Assembly: GCA_963616935.1 (NCBI GenBank)
Contig: CAVEMS010000002.1
Span: 203,350 to 267,349, forward strand
DNA from: UBA4951 sp963616935
GTDB lineage: Bacteria > Bacillota_I > Bacilli_A > RFN20 > CAG-826
DNA length: 64,000 nucleotides
Direction of reading: 5' to 3'
The notes under the pieces were generated by a model, which saw only the letters and a list, made by a program, of their open reading frames with translations, did no database searches and was not told the DNA's origin. The translations under genes were made by a program, and so were the position numbers. Positions 49,316-57,829 of this stretch are shown here, piece by piece. Position 1 is the first letter of the stretch. Each line of letters starts with the position of its first letter.

Positions 49316-49679
49316 TTTTGCCTCCGACGCTAAGCGTTTTGCGGTTATATGGCCCAAAAAGCAAGTCGTCTATCTTAAGAGTCAGATCCTTAACGACCGT
49401 GAAAGCGTCGCTATAATCCTTCACCAATGGATGGCTATCGAATTCGAGTTTGGCGACATATAGCCTCTTTTCGATTGCCTTCACGGCTTCGTCGCTATTC
49501 GCGTGCGTCGATAAAGCGAGCTCATATTCCTTGGCTATCTCTTCCATCTTTTTATGGAGGCTTTGAACTTCCTTAGACGAGGCGGCTGCTTTCTCGGTTT
49601 CCTCTAGCCTTTTGAAACGGGGATCCTCCCTCATCGCCTCTTTTAGGGCCGTTAAAGCGTCCATAAGCTCTTTTTTCAT
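49308..49679 (-). CDS. ylbF: YlbF-family protein
   Basis: A 123-aa helical protein of the YlbF/YmcA (Com_YlbF) family. In B. subtilis YlbF, YmcA and YaaT form the Y-complex that modulates RNase Y and RNA maturation. Identification rests on the coiled, charged helices (LKEAMREDPRFKRLEETEKA, HPLVKDYSDAFTVVKDL) and on its position before rsmD-coaD. TAGAAT ends 7 nt before the ATG without Shine-Dalgarno. It is divergent from def. Confidence 0.85.
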   Translation of the reverse strand: MKKELMDALTALKEAMREDPRFKRLEETEKAAASSKEVQSLHKKMEEIAKEYELALSTHANSDEAVKAIEKRLYVAKLEFDSHPLVKDYSDAFTVVKDLTLKIDDLLFGPYNRKTLSVGGKNA

Positions 49680-49728
49680 ACGCTACATTCTAATGAATCG
49701 TTTCAATATGTGCTAGAATGGAAAAGAT
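49680..49728. promoter_or_regulatory. Divergent ylbF / def promoter region
   Basis: Minus-strand TAGAAT (complement of 49687-49692) ends 7 nt before ylbF. On the plus strand an extended TGCTAGAAT (49711-49719) ends 9 nt before def. Only 21 bp separate the two -10 boxes, so the promoters must be mutually exclusive. Confidence 0.65.
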
Positions 49729-50280
49729 ATGTTACACATCGTCAAAGACAATAACCCCTCTCTCCGCGAACCTTGCGTCGCGGTCACGACCCCATTAAGC
49801 AAGGAAGACGAGACGCTTCTATATCAGATGCTCGATTATCTGAAATCCTCGCAAGATCCCGAATATCGGAAGATCCATCCGAAAGTGAGGGAAGGAGTCG
49901 GATTAGCCGCGCCACAAGTCGGAGTGAACAAAAGGATGCTAGTCATCTATTACCCGGCCGACATGGAAGGGAAAGAATACGTGAAGCACGGTCTTGTGAA
50001 TCCGAAGATCGTCGCGAATTCCATCAAGAAATGCTATCTTCGCTCAGGCGAAGGCTGCCTTTCGGTTGATGATGAGCATCCAGGATATTCCTATCGCGAT
50101 TTCAAAGTCACCGTCAAAGCCTATGACGGCTTCTTGAAAGAGGAGGTTCTCTTTAAGGCCTATGGGTTCGACGCCATCGTCCTCCAACACGAAATCGACC
50201 ATTTGGACGGCATCCTCTTTTACGATCGGATCGACAAGAAAAACCCCTATAAGCAGATTCCCGGAAGCGTTGCCATTTGA
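49729..50280 (+). CDS. def: Peptide deformylase
   Basis: Removes the formyl group from N-terminal Met of new proteins. The 183-aa protein has all three metal-site motifs: GVGLAAPQVG, EGCLSVDDE (with an extended Bacillus-type insertion before it) and QHEIDHLDGILF. The -10 TGCTAGAAT lies 9 nt upstream; GGAAAAG between could serve weakly as ribosome site. Confidence 0.97.
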   Translation: MLHIVKDNNPSLREPCVAVTTPLSKEDETLLYQMLDYLKSSQDPEYRKIHPKVREGVGLAAPQVGVNKRMLVIYYPADMEGKEYVKHGLVNPKIVANSIKKCYLRSGEGCLSVDDEHPGYSYRDFKVTVKAYDGFLKEEVLFKAYGFDAIVLQHEIDHLDGILFYDRIDKKNPYKQIPGSVAI

Positions 50281-50298
50281 AAACAACCTCTATAGAAT
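50270..50298 (+). promoter_or_regulatory. Promoter of the phosphoesterase gene
   Basis: TTGCCA (50270-50275, inside the last codons of def), 17 bp, TAGAAT (50293-50298), then 9 nt to the ATG. Confidence 0.7.
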
Positions 50299-50307
50299 AT
50301 AGCCATC

Positions 50308-51408
50308 ATGAAAAAACATCTTTTCTTACCGGCAACCCTTTTATTGGCGTTGCTTTCGTCTTGCTCTAACGGGGCAAGCGATCACCAGCTTTCCGATTAT
50401 ATCCGCGAGATGTCCAAGGATTCCGATTCCTTTAACATTCTTCAGTTGACGGATATCCATTGGAACATGACGACGGACGTCAAAAAAGCGACGGAATATC
50501 TGAATACGACGATCGAGGTAGCCAAGGAGAAAGCGGGCGGAAAGCTCGATCTCATCGCCGTGACCGGCGACTCTTTATTAGTCGGAACGAAGGAACTCGC
50601 CGATCGTCTCTATTCCTTGATCGACTCCTGGGACATCCCTTTCTTCGTCACCTATGGCAACCATGACCTCCAAGGGCAATGGTCGACCTCTTGGATGAAT
50701 GAGAACGTAAGCGCGCCCAAACGCCATAATTCCTATTTCGTGAACGTTAACGACAATATGGAAGGCGAATCGAATTACGTCATCAATTGGAAGAAAGATG
50801 GGAAAACGGTGTGGCAGATATATTCGATCGACACCGGGCACTACATCAGCAAAAACCCCATCAAATACGGATACAATTACATCCATGACGACCAAATAAA
50901 ATGGTATGAGGACCAAACGGATCTGGCTAAAGGCAGCGAAAGCGAATATCTCCCTTCCATCGTCTTTGGGCATATTCCATTAGTCGAGGTCGATACCGCT
51001 AGGACTAGCGCGCTAGAAGCCGCCAATAAAGCGGAAGCAAACGATAACCCTGTTGGTGAGGTGAGCGATGGCTATGTCGGCGGATACACCCATGAGAAAG
51101 TCGGGAAAAGCTTCATCCCCTCTCGTTTCCACGAAGCGATGAAAACGCACGGTAGCAAGGGAATGTTCTATGGACACGACCATAGCAACGACTTGGTCAC
51201 CAAATATGACGGCGTCGTCCTTGGTTATGGCGTCAAGGCCAATACCGAGCTATATAGCACGACGATCGAGCATGATGGCGAGACGATGACCCTGACGGGC
51301 GGTGCTTTATACACGCTCAAAACCGATAAGACATTCGACATCGAACACATTTACATCGACTATAACGACTCAAGCAAAGTCTTTGGTTGGAAGAAGGAGT
51401 CCTTATGA
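50308..51408 (+). CDS. Metallophosphoesterase lipoprotein
   Basis: A 366-aa calcineurin-like phosphoesterase. The signal peptide MKKHLFLPATLLLALLSSC ends in lipobox LSSC, so it is anchored outside the membrane. Metal-binding motifs: LTDIHW, VTGDSL, YGNHD, FGHIPL and GHDHSND. The substrate is not known; the layout resembles secreted acid-phosphatase or nucleotide-phosphodiesterase-like proteins. It is the first of two genes overlapping by ATGA; the next is a polytopic membrane protein. Confidence 0.92.
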   Translation: MKKHLFLPATLLLALLSSCSNGASDHQLSDYIREMSKDSDSFNILQLTDIHWNMTTDVKKATEYLNTTIEVAKEKAGGKLDLIAVTGDSLLVGTKELADRLYSLIDSWDIPFFVTYGNHDLQGQWSTSWMNENVSAPKRHNSYFVNVNDNMEGESNYVINWKKDGKTVWQIYSIDTGHYISKNPIKYGYNYIHDDQIKWYEDQTDLAKGSESEYLPSIVFGHIPLVEVDTARTSALEAANKAEANDNPVGEVSDGYVGGYTHEKVGKSFIPSRFHEAMKTHGSKGMFYGHDHSNDLVTKYDGVVLGYGVKANTELYSTTIEHDGETMTLTGGALYTLKTDKTFDIEHIYIDYNDSSKVFGWKKESL

Positions 51409-52319
51409 GAATCAACAAGAAGCTTTTGATGCTTTTATCCGAAATAGTCCTAGGGATGCTAGTCGGCGTCTCTTTCTTCTACGGCTTCCAATTCTTGGCG
51501 GCCGATTTCATGGATTTCTCGCACCTATGGAGAACGGGTCCGGCGCTTATAGGATACACGATGCCTCTATACGTATTGATCGTCTTGCATCTATATATGC
51601 ACACCGAAAAATCGCAAAAGAAGCGGCAAATCCTCTATGGAAACGGAATCGCGTTATCCTCGTTATCTCTAATTTCCTTCGTTTGGGCGAGCGTTTATCT
51701 AGGAATCGGCATCTATCCGATGGACGGTTCGCTTAATGCCATCTTCCCGCTCGATGTGATGCTTGCCGCCCTTTTGTCACTAGCCGTTGGAATAACGATT
51801 TTGGTTTTAGGAATCAGGATGCCGAAGGAAGAAGAGGAGAAGGCGAAATTAGGCAAATGGGGAATGACGAAGAAAGTTCTTCATTCCATCTTCTATCCCC
51901 TTTTCGCCCTCATCGCCCTTTATGAATTCGGCGGATTGTTGCTTGGGCTCGACTTCGCGAATTACGATTCGCCGAAATTCGCCTATGGGATACCGGCCTA
52001 TATCGCAATGTTTTTGCCAGCCGTCTTCTTATTGCTCCGCGAGATCTTCACCCTCTATCCGATCAATAGCGATAAGACCAGATTGATATTCGGAATCGCC
52101 TCCCTGTCGGTTGGGATCGTAATCGGCGTTTTGCCGTTGTTCATGCTTTTAGCTGATGGAACCTACGTCGAAACCTGCTTCCACCCCTATTATCCACTCG
52201 ATTACATGGGTAGCCTCCGCGTCTCTTTATATCTATGGAGCATCCCGAATGTCTTGGCTCCTTTCTTCTTCCATCTTAAGCCCGAAATAATGAAAGTGCT
52301 TTCATCGAAAAGAGGGTGA
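51405..52319 (+). CDS. Polytopic membrane protein, unknown
   Basis: A 304-aa protein with about eight hydrophobic helices, beginning MRINKKLLMLLSEIVLG. No family recognised. The ATG overlaps the phosphoesterase stop (ATGA), and AGGAG lies 5 nt upstream, so it is translated together with that lipoprotein; a functional link is likely but unproven. An in-frame TTG 18 nt upstream is less likely. Confidence 0.7.
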   Translation: MRINKKLLMLLSEIVLGMLVGVSFFYGFQFLAADFMDFSHLWRTGPALIGYTMPLYVLIVLHLYMHTEKSQKKRQILYGNGIALSSLSLISFVWASVYLGIGIYPMDGSLNAIFPLDVMLAALLSLAVGITILVLGIRMPKEEEEKAKLGKWGMTKKVLHSIFYPLFALIALYEFGGLLLGLDFANYDSPKFAYGIPAYIAMFLPAVFLLLREIFTLYPINSDKTRLIFGIASLSVGIVIGVLPLFMLLADGTYVETCFHPYYPLDYMGSLRVSLYLWSIPNVLAPFFFHLKPEIMKVLSSKRG

Positions 52320-52356
52320 TTTTTCGTTATTTTCCGCTTTTTCGCCGCTTTTCTTA

Positions 52357-52439
52357 TGATATATTTAAGTCGAAGCGAAAGACCATAAGTTGGTAGCCAT
52401 CGTTTATCTATGCCTTAAGCAGGTAGTTAGGAGTTATTT
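52357..52439 (+). promoter_or_regulatory. Extended -10 promoter and leader of the RNase J gene
   Basis: TGATATATT (52357-52365) is an extended -10. It leaves a leader of about 68 nt ending in TTAGGAG, 6 nt before the ATG. This is one of the few long leaders here; RNase J genes are sometimes autoregulated, but no defined structure was found. Confidence 0.5.
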
Positions 52440-54119
52440 ATGTCAAGATTGGATTCATCGGTGAACATCTTCGCCCTCGGTGGGTTAGGAGAAGTCGGAA
52501 AGAACACCTATTGTTTCGAAAACGACCGCTCGATCATCTTAGTCGACGCCGGTGTCCGTTTCCCTGAAGCCAATCTCCCAGGCGTTGATTACGTGATACC
52601 GGATTACACGCATCTTAAGAACAACCGCGGGAAAATCCGCGCTTTATTCATAACGCACGGCCATGAAGACCATATCGGCGGAATCCCCTTCCTCGTTCGA
52701 AGCGTCCATATCCCCGTTATCTATGCGCCGCGTTTAGCGGCCGCTTTGATAAGGCACAAACTCGAGGACGCGAGGATCAAAGACAACATCAAGATCGTCG
52801 AGTTCGATAGCGACACCGTCGTCCCAATCGGCGACGATTTCCGCGTCTCTTTCTTCCGCGTCACCCATAGCATCCCAGACGCCTATGGGATTTGCATCGA
52901 CACAAGCGAAGGCAGAATCATCGAAACCGGAGACTTCAAGATCGATTTGACCCCGGTCGGACCGCAATTTGAGCTTGATAAATTGGCTCGTTTCGGCTCC
53001 GAAGGCGTCACCCTTTTGATGGCCGATAGCACCAACGCCGAAATCGAAGGCTATACGCCAAGCGAAAAAAACGTCCGCAAAGGCGTCGAAGAAGTCTTCG
53101 ACAAAGCGATGGGAAGAGTGATTGTGAGCACCTTCTCTAGCAACATCAACCGTATCCAACAGGTAGTCGAGGTCGCCGTCGAGCATAAGAGGAAAATCTG
53201 TATCATCGGCCGCTCAATGGAAACCGTCGTCACGATCGCCAGAAAGTATGGATACATCAAAATCCCCGACACTTCCCTTATTAGCGACGACATGGTCCGT
53301 AATTACCGAGCCAATGAGATCTGTATCCTATGCACCGGCTCCCAAGGCGAGGCGATGGCCGCACTATCTAGAATCGTCAAGGGCGAGCATAAGAACATCA
53401 GGATAATCCCAGGCGACACCGTCGTATTCAGCTCCAACCCGATTCCAGGCAACGGCGTTTTGGTCGATAAGCTCGTCAATAACCTCGTCAAACAAGGCGC
53501 CGACGTCAAGCAAAATAGCATCGCTTTCTCCTTGCATAGCTCTGGCCACCCTTCGAGGCAAGAGCTCCGTTTGATGCAACGCCTCACCAAACCGGCTTAT
53601 TTCATGCCAGTGCATGGCGAATACAGGATGCTTAAGCTCCATGGCGAGATCGCGATGGACTTAGGACTCGATAAGGATCACGTCTTCATTTGCGATAACG
53701 GCGATATGCTGACTTTGAAAGATGGCAAAGTGACGCGCGGCGGACACGTTCCGGCCGAAGACGTCTATATCGACGGCAATTTCTTAGACGGACTATCGAA
53801 TACCGTGATTCACGATAGGGAAGAGCTTAAAAACGACGGCATGGTCGCTGTGCTTCTTACCATCAATAGTAGGAGGAACGAACTGGTCGTCCCACCCGTC
53901 ATCTACGCCAGAGGTTTCAACGCCGGCGCCGACACCCACGTCATAAGACACGCTCAAATACACGCCGAAGAGGCAGTAAGAGAAGTATTGTCCAGCAAAG
54001 CGACGTTCGGCGACATCAAAACGGCGATCAAAACGACCGTCAGCCACTATATCTACCGCAAAACGGCGCGTAGCCCGATGATTATCCCAGTCATCATGAA
54101 CGTCGGAGGCAACCATTAG
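52440..54119 (+). CDS. rnjA: Ribonuclease J
   Basis: A 559-aa metallo-beta-lactamase/beta-CASP nuclease with 5'-3' exo- and endonuclease activity, central to mRNA decay and rRNA maturation in Bacilli. Motifs: GGLGEVGKN, THGHEDHIGG (HxHxDH), ETGDFKID, MADSTNAEIEGYTPSE, SSGHPSRQEL and MPVHGEYRM. Only one copy occurs in the window; RNase J1 versus J2 cannot be decided, though the intact metal motif favours an active J1. Maf follows with a 1-nt overlap. Confidence 0.96.
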   Translation: MSRLDSSVNIFALGGLGEVGKNTYCFENDRSIILVDAGVRFPEANLPGVDYVIPDYTHLKNNRGKIRALFITHGHEDHIGGIPFLVRSVHIPVIYAPRLAAALIRHKLEDARIKDNIKIVEFDSDTVVPIGDDFRVSFFRVTHSIPDAYGICIDTSEGRIIETGDFKIDLTPVGPQFELDKLARFGSEGVTLLMADSTNAEIEGYTPSEKNVRKGVEEVFDKAMGRVIVSTFSSNINRIQQVVEVAVEHKRKICIIGRSMETVVTIARKYGYIKIPDTSLISDDMVRNYRANEICILCTGSQGEAMAALSRIVKGEHKNIRIIPGDTVVFSSNPIPGNGVLVDKLVNNLVKQGADVKQNSIAFSLHSSGHPSRQELRLMQRLTKPAYFMPVHGEYRMLKLHGEIAMDLGLDKDHVFICDNGDMLTLKDGKVTRGGHVPAEDVYIDGNFLDGLSNTVIHDREELKNDGMVAVLLTINSRRNELVVPPVIYARGFNAGADTHVIRHAQIHAEEAVREVLSSKATFGDIKTAIKTTVSHYIYRKTARSPMIIPVIMNVGGNH

Positions 54120-54667
54120 TGTTCATCCTCGCAAGCGCCTCGCCCCGTAGGAAGGAGCTTCTAAGGAAACTAATAGATTCCTTCGAGATAATCGTCCCCA
54201 ATATCGACGAAAGAGCCATCGACGGCTCTTTTTCGCCTAGCGATCTAGCGAAAGAGGAAAGCCGCCTTAAAGCGTACGCCATCCTCTCCCTTCACCCAAA
54301 CGATGAGATTTTGGCATGCGATACAATAGTCGTGCTCGATGGAAAGATACTCGAAAAACCAAAAAACCCTGCGGAAGCCGCCCGAATGCTATCCTTTGAA
54401 AGCGGCAAAAGACAAATTGTCCTATCTGGATACACCTATATCGGCAAGGGAAGGGAAATAAGCCGGACCGTTTCGACGGAGGTCTATTTCAATGACCTTT
54501 CGAAAAAGCAAATCGAGGAATACATCAACCTCTATCGTCCCTTCGATAAAGCGGGATCCTATGGCATCCAAGACGACTATCCCCTCATAAAGAAAATAGT
54601 CGGCTCCTACGATAACGTCATGGGATTACCGACCGAAGATATAAAGAAGCACGTCTTTAATCGCTAA
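54119..54667 (+). CDS. maf: Maf-family nucleoside triphosphate pyrophosphatase
   Basis: A 182-aa enzyme that hydrolyses (d)NTPs, usually dTTP/UTP, preventing incorporation of modified bases. It has ILASASPRRKELL, a CDTIVVLDGKILEKP motif and DKAGSYGIQD. The start is GTG, sharing one base with the RNase J stop (TAGTG); GGAGG lies 9 nt upstream inside rnjA. It converges on the EIIB-like gene with an 11-bp overlap. Confidence 0.93.
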   Translation: MFILASASPRRKELLRKLIDSFEIIVPNIDERAIDGSFSPSDLAKEESRLKAYAILSLHPNDEILACDTIVVLDGKILEKPKNPAEAARMLSFESGKRQIVLSGYTYIGKGREISRTVSTEVYFNDLSKKQIEEYINLYRPFDKAGSYGIQDDYPLIKKIVGSYDNVMGLPTEDIKKHVFNR

Positions 54668-55025
54668 ATAACGAATCATACGCCTCTTTGGCGTCGTCTT
54701 TTATGACCAATGTCAAAGAATCGCTTTTTTGGATGAATCCGCTGACGCCTATTTCCTTGAGCTTATCTTTCTTGACTAAGGAATAGTCTTTCAAAGAGAC
54801 GATGATCCTCGAACCCTTTAGCTCATGGGAGAGGACGTTATCCATGCCGCCAAGCGCTAAAGCGCATCCTTCCTTCGAGAAGGCCTTTTTCTTTTCGCTT
54901 CTCTTCTTGGAGATGAGATAAGAGATAAGGAAATAAAGAAGGAAGGCGAGAAACACCACCAAGGTGATCACCCACCAGAGATTCGATAGATAGAAATCGA
55001 CGGTCCGTGTCAAAAATGTGAACAT
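54657..55025 (-). CDS. Membrane-anchored PTS EIIB-like protein
   Basis: A 122-aa protein with one N-terminal membrane helix (WWVITLVVFLAFLLYFLISYL). A domain following the glucose-type EIIB fold comes next (ALALGGMDNVLSHELKGSRIIVSLKD, GVSGF, LTLVIKDDA). The phosphorylated Cys of EIIB (NxxxCxTRLR) is absent, so it cannot take part in phosphotransfer. Similar stand-alone proteins occur in Mollicutes-related genomes, function unknown. TATTAT ends 6 nt before the ATG; the longer upstream extension crosses the promoter and is rejected. Confidence 0.72.
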   Translation of the reverse strand: MFTFLTRTVDFYLSNLWWVITLVVFLAFLLYFLISYLISKKRSEKKKAFSKEGCALALGGMDNVLSHELKGSRIIVSLKDYSLVKKDKLKEIGVSGFIQKSDSLTLVIKDDAKEAYDSLFSD

Positions 55026-55053
55026 GGGTCTATAATAGCACCGAGGTAACAAA
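55026..55053. promoter_or_regulatory. Symmetric -10 box shared by two divergent genes
   Basis: CTATAATAG contains TATAAT on the plus strand (55031-55036) and TATTAT on the minus strand (complement of 55032-55037). The minus transcript would be leaderless; the plus one has a 17-nt gap with GAGGT before the CYTH ATG. A TTGCTC -35 candidate for the minus strand lies at 55056-55061. Confidence 0.65.
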
Positions 55054-55629
55054 ATGAGCAACGCAATAGAGATTGAAGCGAAAGCATTGGTAAGCAAAGA
55101 AGATTACGTCAAATTGGCATCCGCGTTTAAGGAATATCCTTCCTACGTCCAAACGAATTATTACATAGATGACGATAACTCCTTGCTTAGGAAAGAGGGA
55201 CTTGGCCTAAGAGTCAGGGAAAAGGGAGATCTATATGAGATGACCCTCAAAACCCCACTAAGCCAAGGACTACTCGAAAAGAATTGCCCCTGGTCGAAAG
55301 AGACTTTCTTGGCCTTTAAGGATAATGGCATCTTCCCGGAAGGCGACATCAAGCGATTCCTAACGATGATGGACATCGACACGAACACGTTGCACATAAG
55401 GACATCTCTCACGACCAAAAGAATAGATGCGCCATATAAAGAGGGCAAACTATCGATCGACGAGAACCACTACTCCGGCTTAGTCGATTACGAAGTCGAG
55501 CTTGAGCACAATAACGAGCGCGATGCCGAGAATAACCTAAAAGAGCTTCTTGAATCCTATGGCATACCATTCGAGTTAAACAAGCGCACGAAAGTGGCGC
55601 GCGCACTAGACGCGCTGGAAAATAAATAG
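55054..55629 (+). CDS. CYTH-domain phosphatase/cyclase-like protein
   Basis: A 191-aa protein of the CYTH superfamily (adenylate cyclase type IV / thiamine triphosphatase tunnel fold). It has IEIEAKALV (ExExK metal/phosphate motif), GLGLRVREKGDLYEMTLKTP, DYEVELEH and KRTKVARAL. It most resembles the Bacillus YjbK type, which hydrolyses inorganic triphosphate or similar substrates. GAGGT precedes the ATG. Confidence 0.9.
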   Translation: MSNAIEIEAKALVSKEDYVKLASAFKEYPSYVQTNYYIDDDNSLLRKEGLGLRVREKGDLYEMTLKTPLSQGLLEKNCPWSKETFLAFKDNGIFPEGDIKRFLTMMDIDTNTLHIRTSLTTKRIDAPYKEGKLSIDENHYSGLVDYEVELEHNNERDAENNLKELLESYGIPFELNKRTKVARALDALENK

Positions 55630-55668
55630 CGAATCCCTCTCTTTTCGGCTTAGTGGGACAGCGTTCGA

Positions 55669-56100
55669 TTACTTGATTCTATCTTTCGCGGTTGGGCAAG
55701 TCGGATAATTTTCGCAAGTCTCATCGCACAAGGTTTCAGCCATTCGCCTAGCGCGAGGGATGAAGGTTCTTATCTCTTCTTCGTTATAACCGACTTGGAC
55801 TTGCCTATCGGAGACGATGATCGGACGGCGCAAGACGCTAGGGTGCTCGCGGATAAAAGCGATCAATTCGGATATCGTCATGCTATCGAAATCGATATCG
55901 TTCTCCGATACGATTTTGCTTCTTGGCGAGATTATTTCGTCGGTCCCGTCAATTGATTTAGAGATGATCTCTTTGAGGTCGGAAACGCTTAAAGAGCCGG
56001 AGAAGATGTCTTTGTCCTGATGCGGTATCTTCTGCTCGTCGAACCATTTCCTGACTTTGCGGCACGAGGAGCAGCTTGGGGAATAATAGATCTTGATCAT
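55669..56100 (-). CDS. spx: Spx/ArsC-family regulator
   Basis: A 143-aa thioredoxin-fold protein. It has the N-terminal redox pair YYSPSCSSCRKV (CxxC, residues 10-13), the HQDKDIF segment, and LRRPIIVSDRQVQVGYNEEEIRTFIPR typical of Spx, which binds the RNA polymerase alpha C-terminal domain to control the thiol-stress regulon. The extra Cys-rich tail (CDETCENYPTCP) is unusual. An ArsC-like reductase is the alternative. TAGAAT ends 6 nt before the ATG without Shine-Dalgarno. Confidence 0.87.
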   Translation of the reverse strand: MIKIYYSPSCSSCRKVRKWFDEQKIPHQDKDIFSGSLSVSDLKEIISKSIDGTDEIISPRSKIVSENDIDFDSMTISELIAFIREHPSVLRRPIIVSDRQVQVGYNEEEIRTFIPRARRMAETLCDETCENYPTCPTAKDRIK

Positions 56101-56284
56101 ATCTAGATTCTACCATCCTTAGGCGATAAGCAAAAACACACGTTTTCATAGCCTATAAGCGCGAAAGATCGGCGGATACCGTAGACATATTTTCACCACA
56201 AATTCATTCATTATATTGCAATTAGAAGTCAAACTTCGTTATTATCTCGCTTTTACATATTTCGTAATTTTAATGTCCATAAAT

Positions 56285-56366
56285 AAAAGTTGGAAAAATG
56301 CATAAATCGGCTTTAAAAAAGTTGGAAAAATGCATAAATCGGCCATAAAAAAGTTGGAAAAATGCA
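56285..56366 (+). repeat. Direct-repeat array B (period 32) before AAA_14 ATPase 2
   Basis: Two full and one partial copy of a 32-bp unit containing GTTGGAAAAATGCATAAATC (cores at 56289, 56321 and 56353). The third copy is truncated after ATGCA, and its TTGGAA (56354-56359) is itself the -35 box, 16 bp before TATAAT (56376-56381). Whatever binds the repeat should block or set this promoter. The preceding 180 bp (56101-56284) holds nothing else recognisable apart from the spx promoter. Confidence 0.95.
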
Positions 56367-56403
56367 ACTAACTTCTATAATTATTCCATAGAGAGGTTCA
56401 AAA

Positions 56404-57753
56404 ATGCTCAAAAGAAAAATAACCGATAACATCGAAAGGTGGTACGAAAGCAGTTCGTCCGCCCTGCTAATCGATGGGGCGAGGCAAGTCGGAAAAACGA
56501 CCGTGATAGAGAACTTCCTTAACGATAGACACATCGACTATATCGAGCTTAACCTATTGGACAACATCTTGGCGAAAGCCGCTTTCGACACATCCACCAA
56601 CGTCGATCAGCTGCTTCTCAAGCTCACCTCTTTGTCGAATAAAGACCTCCATGACGGATTGGTTTTCTTCATCGATGAAATCCAAGAAGCAAACGACGCC
56701 ATCACGCCAATCAAATTCCTTGTCAAGAAATCGAAATTCAAATTCATATTCTCCGGCTCCCTTTTAGGCGTCAAAATGAAGGATATCTCATCTATGCCAA
56801 TCGGTTTTTTGAGCATCCTTCGCTTATATCCCATGGATTTCGAAGAATTTCTTTGGGCCAATAAGGTATCCAAGGAAACGATTGCATACCTTTCTAGATG
56901 TTTTGTCTCCCTAGAGCCGATTGACGAAACGATCCATAAGCAAATGCTTTCGGTGTTCGATGCCTATTTGGCGATAGGTGGAATGCCGAAAGCCGTCAAT
57001 AACTACATCGAAAGCAACAACATGAGAAAGGTCAATGAGGCTCTCTCGGACATTGATTCCGGCTACCAAAAAGACATCTCGAAATATCAAAAAGAGCAAA
57101 AACTCCAACTCCAAGAAATCTATGATTTGATTCCCAGTGAGCTTAATGCTCAAAACAAGAGATTCATACTGAAGAACATGAACGAAAAGGCCAGGTTTTT
57201 CCAATACGAGACCTCTTTCGCTTGGATCAAGAACAGCGGAATAGGCCTTTTCGTCCACAATGTCGATAACCCCGTGTATCCATTGCTCGCAAACAAGGAA
57301 AGAACTCTGTTCAAGCTTTTCCCGTGCGACGTCGGGCTTTTGACGTTCAAACTATGCAAAGGAAATCAAATTTCGATTCTAAACGGCAACTCAACGTTAA
57401 ATTACGGTAGCATCTATGAATCCGTGGTAGCACAAGAGCTTAGCGCCCACGGCTTCGACCCCTATTACAATAACGATAAGAAACGCGGCGAAATCGATTT
57501 CCTAATCGAAAAAAATGACCGTGTCTTCCCAATCGAAGTCAAAAGCGGAAAGGATTACAAAAGGCATTCGGCGTTATCAAACTTGATGTCAAATCAGTCT
57601 TTCGGATACGAACTCGGTTACGTTCTTTGTGGCGAGAACGTCAAAAAGAAAGACAAGATCGTCTATTTGCCGATCTACATGATCATGTTCTTCAAAGACG
57701 AAAGGACCAACAAAGACCAAATCGTCAAATTGGATATCTCAAAGTTGATTTAA
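56404..57753 (+). CDS. AAA_14/DUF4143 ATPase with PD-(D/E)XK-like C-terminus (2)
   Basis: A 449-aa protein: Walker A DGARQVGKTT (24-33), Walker B FFIDEIQEAND, FSGSLLGVKM, then DFEEFLWANK and a linker with IPSELNAQNKRF. The C-terminal domain shows YGSIYESVVAQEL, RGEIDFLIEKND and FPIEVKSGK, the D...ExK pattern of PD-(D/E)XK folds. It is clearly related to ATPase 1 at 41097 in every motif. Its promoter overlaps repeat array B and gives a 5' leader of about 15-20 nt with AGAGAGGTTC as ribosome site. Function unknown; it stands alone between spx and trpS. Confidence 0.9.
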   Translation: MLKRKITDNIERWYESSSSALLIDGARQVGKTTVIENFLNDRHIDYIELNLLDNILAKAAFDTSTNVDQLLLKLTSLSNKDLHDGLVFFIDEIQEANDAITPIKFLVKKSKFKFIFSGSLLGVKMKDISSMPIGFLSILRLYPMDFEEFLWANKVSKETIAYLSRCFVSLEPIDETIHKQMLSVFDAYLAIGGMPKAVNNYIESNNMRKVNEALSDIDSGYQKDISKYQKEQKLQLQEIYDLIPSELNAQNKRFILKNMNEKARFFQYETSFAWIKNSGIGLFVHNVDNPVYPLLANKERTLFKLFPCDVGLLTFKLCKGNQISILNGNSTLNYGSIYESVVAQELSAHGFDPYYNNDKKRGEIDFLIEKNDRVFPIEVKSGKDYKRHSALSNLMSNQSFGYELGYVLCGENVKKKDKIVYLPIYMIMFFKDERTNKDQIVKLDISKLI

Positions 57754-57829
57754 GGGAACTGCACCCCTTTTGCCCGTGCATGCGCATAGAGTCATGAGTA
57801 TAATGTAACGTGTTTAATAGGGACTAATT

